Of a DNA stretch of 64,000 nt, positions 60,945 through 64,000 are shown piece by piece. The first letter of the stretch is position 1. Each line of letters begins with the position of its first letter. The translations under genes were made by a program, and so were the position numbers. The stretch comes from an uncultured Eubacteriales bacterium (GTDB taxonomy: Bacteria > Bacillota > Clostridia > Christensenellales > CAG-917): contig URNP01000006.1 of the NCBI GenBank assembly GCA_900549225.1, forward strand, positions 1 to 64,000, written 5' to 3'. Under the pieces are notes generated by a model, which was given only the letters and a program-made list of their open reading frames with translations, made no database searches and had not been told where the DNA came from.

Positions 60945-62231
60945 ATGAAAGTAGCAATAGTGATAGACATTTTCCACGACAAAGGCAACGGCACGTCGAT
61001 GTCTGCAAGGCATTTGGTGGAAAATCTCGTCGAGAGGGGAGTCGAAGTCAAAGTGCTTTGCGACAACGCGGGGCAGGAAACCGAGACGATTCAAGGCGTT
61101 GAATTCGTCACTTTTCCCATACAGCAAATCCCCATATATCAAAAAGTTATCGAGCAGCAACACGCATGGCTTGCCTCGCCCAACGACGCAAGAATCAAAG
61201 AGGCGCTCAAAGGCGTTGATTTGGTGCATATTTACATGCCGTTTGCGCTCGGTACGCACTGCGCGCGCATAGCGCACGAACTCGGCATACCGGTGCTCGG
61301 TTGCTATCACGTATCTGCGGAGAATATCACGTTCAACGCAAAGATGAAATACGTTCCCGGCGCAACCCCCGCAATGTACCAACTTCTCAAGGTCTATCAC
61401 TACAAACCCGAGTGGATCAACAACATACATTGCCCGTCGAGGTGCATCGCCTCAACGCTTATGGGTCATCTTTACAATCAGAATCTTCACGTCATATCCA
61501 ACGGCTACGACCCTGCGTTCAGACCGATAGAGAACGTCAAGATACCCGAAGGTTGCGAGGACAGAATCATAGTCACGAGCGTTGGCAGGCTCACGGAAGA
61601 GAAGAGACAAGATTTGATCATCAAAGCGGTTGCAAAGAGCAAATACCGCAATAGAATCACGCTTTTCCTTGCAGGCAAAGGCCCGAAGCAAGAAGAATAC
61701 GAAACTCTCGCCAAGGATTTGCAAGTGGATTTGCGCATAGTATTTCTTTCTCAATCCGAACTTGTCAACTTGCTCAACGCATCCTATCTTTTCGTGCAGG
61801 CAAGCGACGTCGAAACCGAATCGATAGCGTGCTTAGAGGCGATTGCGTGCGGCACGGTGCCCGTAATATCCAACGCAAAAATGTGCGCAACCAAGCAGTT
61901 TGCCATCACGCCTCAATCAACGTTCAGAAAGGGCAGTGCGTATTCGCTCGCAACGATGATGGATTTTTGGATTGCCAACCGCAAAGCGCACGACGAAATG
62001 AAGCCGAAGTACGGTGAATTTGCCAAAAAATTCAGTCTTGACAAATGCATTAATTACATGTTCGAGTTATACGACTTCTTGCTCAAAGACGACAAGAGCA
62101 AGTATATCGTCAAGGACTACAACAATCTTATGACGTTTGAACTCGACCGTGACGAGTTAGGGCTTATATCTCCCAAGCACAACCAATTCCACAAGTTGAA
62201 TCGCCTGAGAAGATATATGGAAAAGTTTTAG
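60945..62231 (+). CDS. GT4-family glycosyltransferase, glycolipid-synthase-like
   Basis: The 428-aa protein has the two-Rossmann GT-B fold. The N-terminal acceptor half begins MKVAIVIDIFHDKGNGTSMSARHLVENL; the donor half contains VGRLTEEKRQDLIIKAVA and the E-x7-E motif in SDVETESIACLEAIACGTVPVIS. The overall pattern, including the N-terminal 'GNGTSMSARHL' and 'LGCYHVSAENI' segments, is closest to diacylglycerol glucosyltransferases and mannosyltransferases that make membrane glycolipids. These act at the inner face of the membrane on UDP-sugars. An AGAGG site lies seven bases before the ATG. It is a single-gene unit facing a divergent TetR gene. The acceptor is an inference. Confidence 0.82.
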   Translation: MKVAIVIDIFHDKGNGTSMSARHLVENLVERGVEVKVLCDNAGQETETIQGVEFVTFPIQQIPIYQKVIEQQHAWLASPNDARIKEALKGVDLVHIYMPFALGTHCARIAHELGIPVLGCYHVSAENITFNAKMKYVPGATPAMYQLLKVYHYKPEWINNIHCPSRCIASTLMGHLYNQNLHVISNGYDPAFRPIENVKIPEGCEDRIIVTSVGRLTEEKRQDLIIKAVAKSKYRNRITLFLAGKGPKQEEYETLAKDLQVDLRIVFLSQSELVNLLNASYLFVQASDVETESIACLEAIACGTVPVISNAKMCATKQFAITPQSTFRKGSAYSLATMMDFWIANRKAHDEMKPKYGEFAKKFSLDKCINYMFELYDFLLKDDKSKYIVKDYNNLMTFELDRDELGLISPKHNQFHKLNRLRRYMEKF

Positions 62232-62280
62232 TCTTTGCAGAAGCAAAGTCAGTGATATACACGCAAAGCGGGCGTGAAAT

Positions 62281-62297
62281 TGCACACCGTGTGTGCA
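62281..62297. repeat. Perfect short palindrome downstream of the glycosyltransferase
   Basis: TGCACAC (62281-62287), CGT, GTGTGCA (62291-62297). There is no T run, so it is not a classic terminator. Confidence 0.6.
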
Positions 62298-62380
62298 GTT
62301 GCGGAATATTGAATGATCTAATGAAACCGATTTTGGGTGTGGGGTATCCCCATCCGCAATTATTAATTATTCATTATTAA

Positions 62381-62405
62381 TTAAAAAAACGTGCCTTAGG
62401 CACGT
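62381..62405 (-). terminator. Terminator of the M28-like peptidase gene
   Basis: On the minus strand ACGTGCC, TAA, GGCACGT is followed by TTTTTTTAA (62388-62381): a perfect 7-bp hairpin with a T tract, about 150 bp after the peptidase stop. Confidence 0.8.
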
Positions 62406-62504
62406 CACCAAGCAGATAATTTGGCGAAACTGCGGTTTGAGTTTTTACCCGTGTTTGAATTGATAGCGCAAATTGTCTGCGCGGTAGAGGAAATAAGATC
62501 AAGC

Positions 62505-62547
62505 AATGCAATGACAACACGCAGAATCTGCGTGTTGTCATTGCATT
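62505..62547. repeat. Perfect 43-bp palindrome (20-bp arms, 3-bp loop)
   Basis: Arm 62505-62524 is the exact reverse complement of 62528-62547 around AAT. It lies 12 bp past the stop of the minus-strand peptidase and has no T run. A perfect 20-bp stem is unusually long; it could be a dispersed palindromic element, an mRNA 3'-end stabiliser or a protein-binding site. The remainder of 62232-62558 is non-coding. Confidence 0.85.
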
Positions 62548-62558
62548 AGCGACGATTT

Positions 62559-63971
62559 TTATTTCAACTTTCCTAATCCAATTGAATAGCCTTGCGCTTT
62601 TCCGAGTTCTTTTGCGCTCTTTTTGTCGAGCAATTCAACGCAACGGATAAACGTACAGATTTGCTCGCAGGCGAGAGCGGAGTTATATTTGTCCATATGA
62701 TGATTGTCCGCAATCGAGCACAGATAGTCGGGAGCGGTGACGAGAGCAATTTCGGGGATACGCTTGTTGAAGAGAGGTTGACCTTCTCCGAAGTGGAGCA
62801 TATTGTGACCGCGGAGCGTCATCGTACGCACGGTATCGCGCTCTTTTATTGCCTGATAGTACACGTCGTCAACGGTTTTGTTGCCCGTATACACGATTTC
62901 GACGTCCACGGGATTGGTTTGCGTATACACGCCGTCAACGTCCTTCCATTCGGTGCAACCGAGATGCTCGACCGCACAGCCTGCCACTGCTTTCAGCCCG
63001 CCTTTTTTGCCTTTCCACACTTGTTTGTTGTCTGCAAGGAAGCGAGAAGTTGCCTGATCCGTACCCGTACGGAAATTCGGCAAACGGAAGTGCCCCGTCA
63101 CGAACGCAAACACGAGATTTCTGTCGGTGGGGTGTTCTTTGAAGTATTCCATCATACGCAGCAGTCCTATAGCGCCGTTTTCCTCGCAGAAGTTGCAGCC
63201 GTCGGTATGCGTATTGACGATGATAGCCTCGTTCGTCTCTTTTTTGCCCTTGATGACGGCGTAGAAGGATTGCGTTTTAGCGTCCTCGAGCGTACCTGTG
63301 AGTTTGAGCGTTGCGCTCTTTTTTGCTTTCGCGGCGTCGAGCACGACTTTCCCGTCCGTTTGATTGACCCACACCATAGGCACTTTGAGGTAGTGTAGGA
63401 TGAAGTTTAGCACTTGCCCCTCGACCATTTGATCCGACATATCTTCCCAAATGCAAATCATACCTTTCATCCCGGAGAGTTGCGCCGCCCAGAAGGTGAG
63501 CAAAGTCTTGACGAAGGAAGTGCTGACAGGACCTCTGTAACTCTTTTCGATTTCGAGGTCGCTCGGCAGGGATTTACGCTTGTCGAAAGCGATTTTACTG
63601 CTGATTTTGGACAGATTCTTTATATGGCAGACGGCGATTTTGCCTCTTGCCCTTTGAAAGCCGAGGGGATGATTTCCGACGACCACGAGTTTGCCCGTAA
63701 CTCCGTTTTCACCCGTAAGACCGCTGTAAGGGAAGGGAGATGAAACGTGCACGTCCTTTCCGTCAATCACGAGGGAGCAATCCTTTGCTTGCCAACGCTT
63801 GAAAGTATACGGCGTGACGTGAGTGTCGAAGCCCAAATCCTTGATTTGCGCCTTAATCCATTCGCAGAACTCGTTTTGCGCGTCCGTACCCGTAAGGCGG
63901 ATTCCGAAAGCGTTCATCGTATTCATATCCTCGTCAACTATTTTTGGGTCGAAAAACTTTGTTACGTCCAT
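62559..63971 (-). CDS. M28-family metallopeptidase-like protein
   Basis: The 470-aa protein has an M28 aminopeptidase-like core with an inserted PA-type region (about 85-215, TGKLVVVGNHPLGFQRARGKIAVCHIK). The first zinc motif reads NTHTDG (His and Asp), followed by CEENGAIGLLRMMEYF, where M28 enzymes normally have 'GAxDNASG'. Other expected ligands are partly visible: DYLCSIADNHHMDKYN near the C-terminus can supply the last His. The substitutions mean the zinc site is variant, so peptidase activity is likely but not certain. There is no signal peptide or TM segment, so a cytosolic enzyme is predicted. AAGGAG lies six bases before the ATG at 63971. Confidence 0.78.
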   Translation of the reverse strand: MDVTKFFDPKIVDEDMNTMNAFGIRLTGTDAQNEFCEWIKAQIKDLGFDTHVTPYTFKRWQAKDCSLVIDGKDVHVSSPFPYSGLTGENGVTGKLVVVGNHPLGFQRARGKIAVCHIKNLSKISSKIAFDKRKSLPSDLEIEKSYRGPVSTSFVKTLLTFWAAQLSGMKGMICIWEDMSDQMVEGQVLNFILHYLKVPMVWVNQTDGKVVLDAAKAKKSATLKLTGTLEDAKTQSFYAVIKGKKETNEAIIVNTHTDGCNFCEENGAIGLLRMMEYFKEHPTDRNLVFAFVTGHFRLPNFRTGTDQATSRFLADNKQVWKGKKGGLKAVAGCAVEHLGCTEWKDVDGVYTQTNPVDVEIVYTGNKTVDDVYYQAIKERDTVRTMTLRGHNMLHFGEGQPLFNKRIPEIALVTAPDYLCSIADNHHMDKYNSALACEQICTFIRCVELLDKKSAKELGKAQGYSIGLGKLK

Positions 63972-64000
63972 AATTTTCTCCTTGCTTACCGCATTGTAAA

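Overview
The window looks like chromosomal DNA of an uncultured, Gram-positive-type anaerobe, most likely a gut member of Bacillota/Clostridia. The evidence is strong AGGAGG ribosome sites, a CIRCE operator upstream of clpB, an anaerobic radical-SAM sulfatase maturase, pyruvate phosphate dikinase, an AddAB (not RecBCD) recombination nuclease, lipobox lipoproteins and large MBG/LRR surface proteins. The lineage is an inference; there is no rRNA in the window. TGA, TAA and TAG all serve as stops. No integrase, transposase, phage gene or CRISPR array was seen.

Layout. 1-5.1 kb: anaerobic sulfatase maturase, an AT-rich XRE-repressor/lipoprotein pair whose intergenic promoter carries three matching palindromes, then clpB under a CIRCE site. 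5.2-10.2 kb: a decayed DUF6440-like gene, a TetR regulator and a divergent heterodimeric ABC exporter. 10.4-12.4 kb: a hypothetical gene, a cupin and a lipoprotein. 12.4-19.3 kb: addB-addA. 19.4-22.3 kb: two acidic proteins that share an unrecognised C-terminal domain. 22.3-28 kb: corA with a possible leader peptide, ppdK and an M20 peptidase.

28.1-59.7 kb is the most unusual part: a single-strand, tightly packed cluster of eight genes covering 31.4 kb, ended by a perfect 15-bp terminator hairpin. It encodes a three-TM beta-sandwich protein; a 1638-aa type II membrane LRR_5 (BspA-like) protein; a GH3-like membrane protein whose C-terminus looks like a McrB-type AAA domain without Walker motifs; two membrane-anchored McrB-like AAA+ ATPases whose ATPase modules are nearly identical in DNA but whose anchors differ; a DUF2357 (McrC-like) protein with a coiled coil in place of a nuclease; and two MBG-repeat/transglutaminase surface proteins of 1227 and 4624 residues. 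I infer a membrane-spanning, ATP-driven machine built from McrBC-type parts that assembles, crosslinks or senses a giant surface layer. I do not recognise it as a described system.

59.8-64 kb: tRNA-Arg(ACG) with a consensus promoter, a second TetR regulator divergent from a GT4 glycosyltransferase, an intergenic space with three perfect hairpins, and an M28-like peptidase.

Two genes (10420 and 12475) have TTGAAA-17-TATAAT/TATACT promoters whose -10 ends exactly 6 nt before the ATG, with no Shine-Dalgarno. The 12314 lipoprotein is similar, so leaderless mRNAs appear to be used here.
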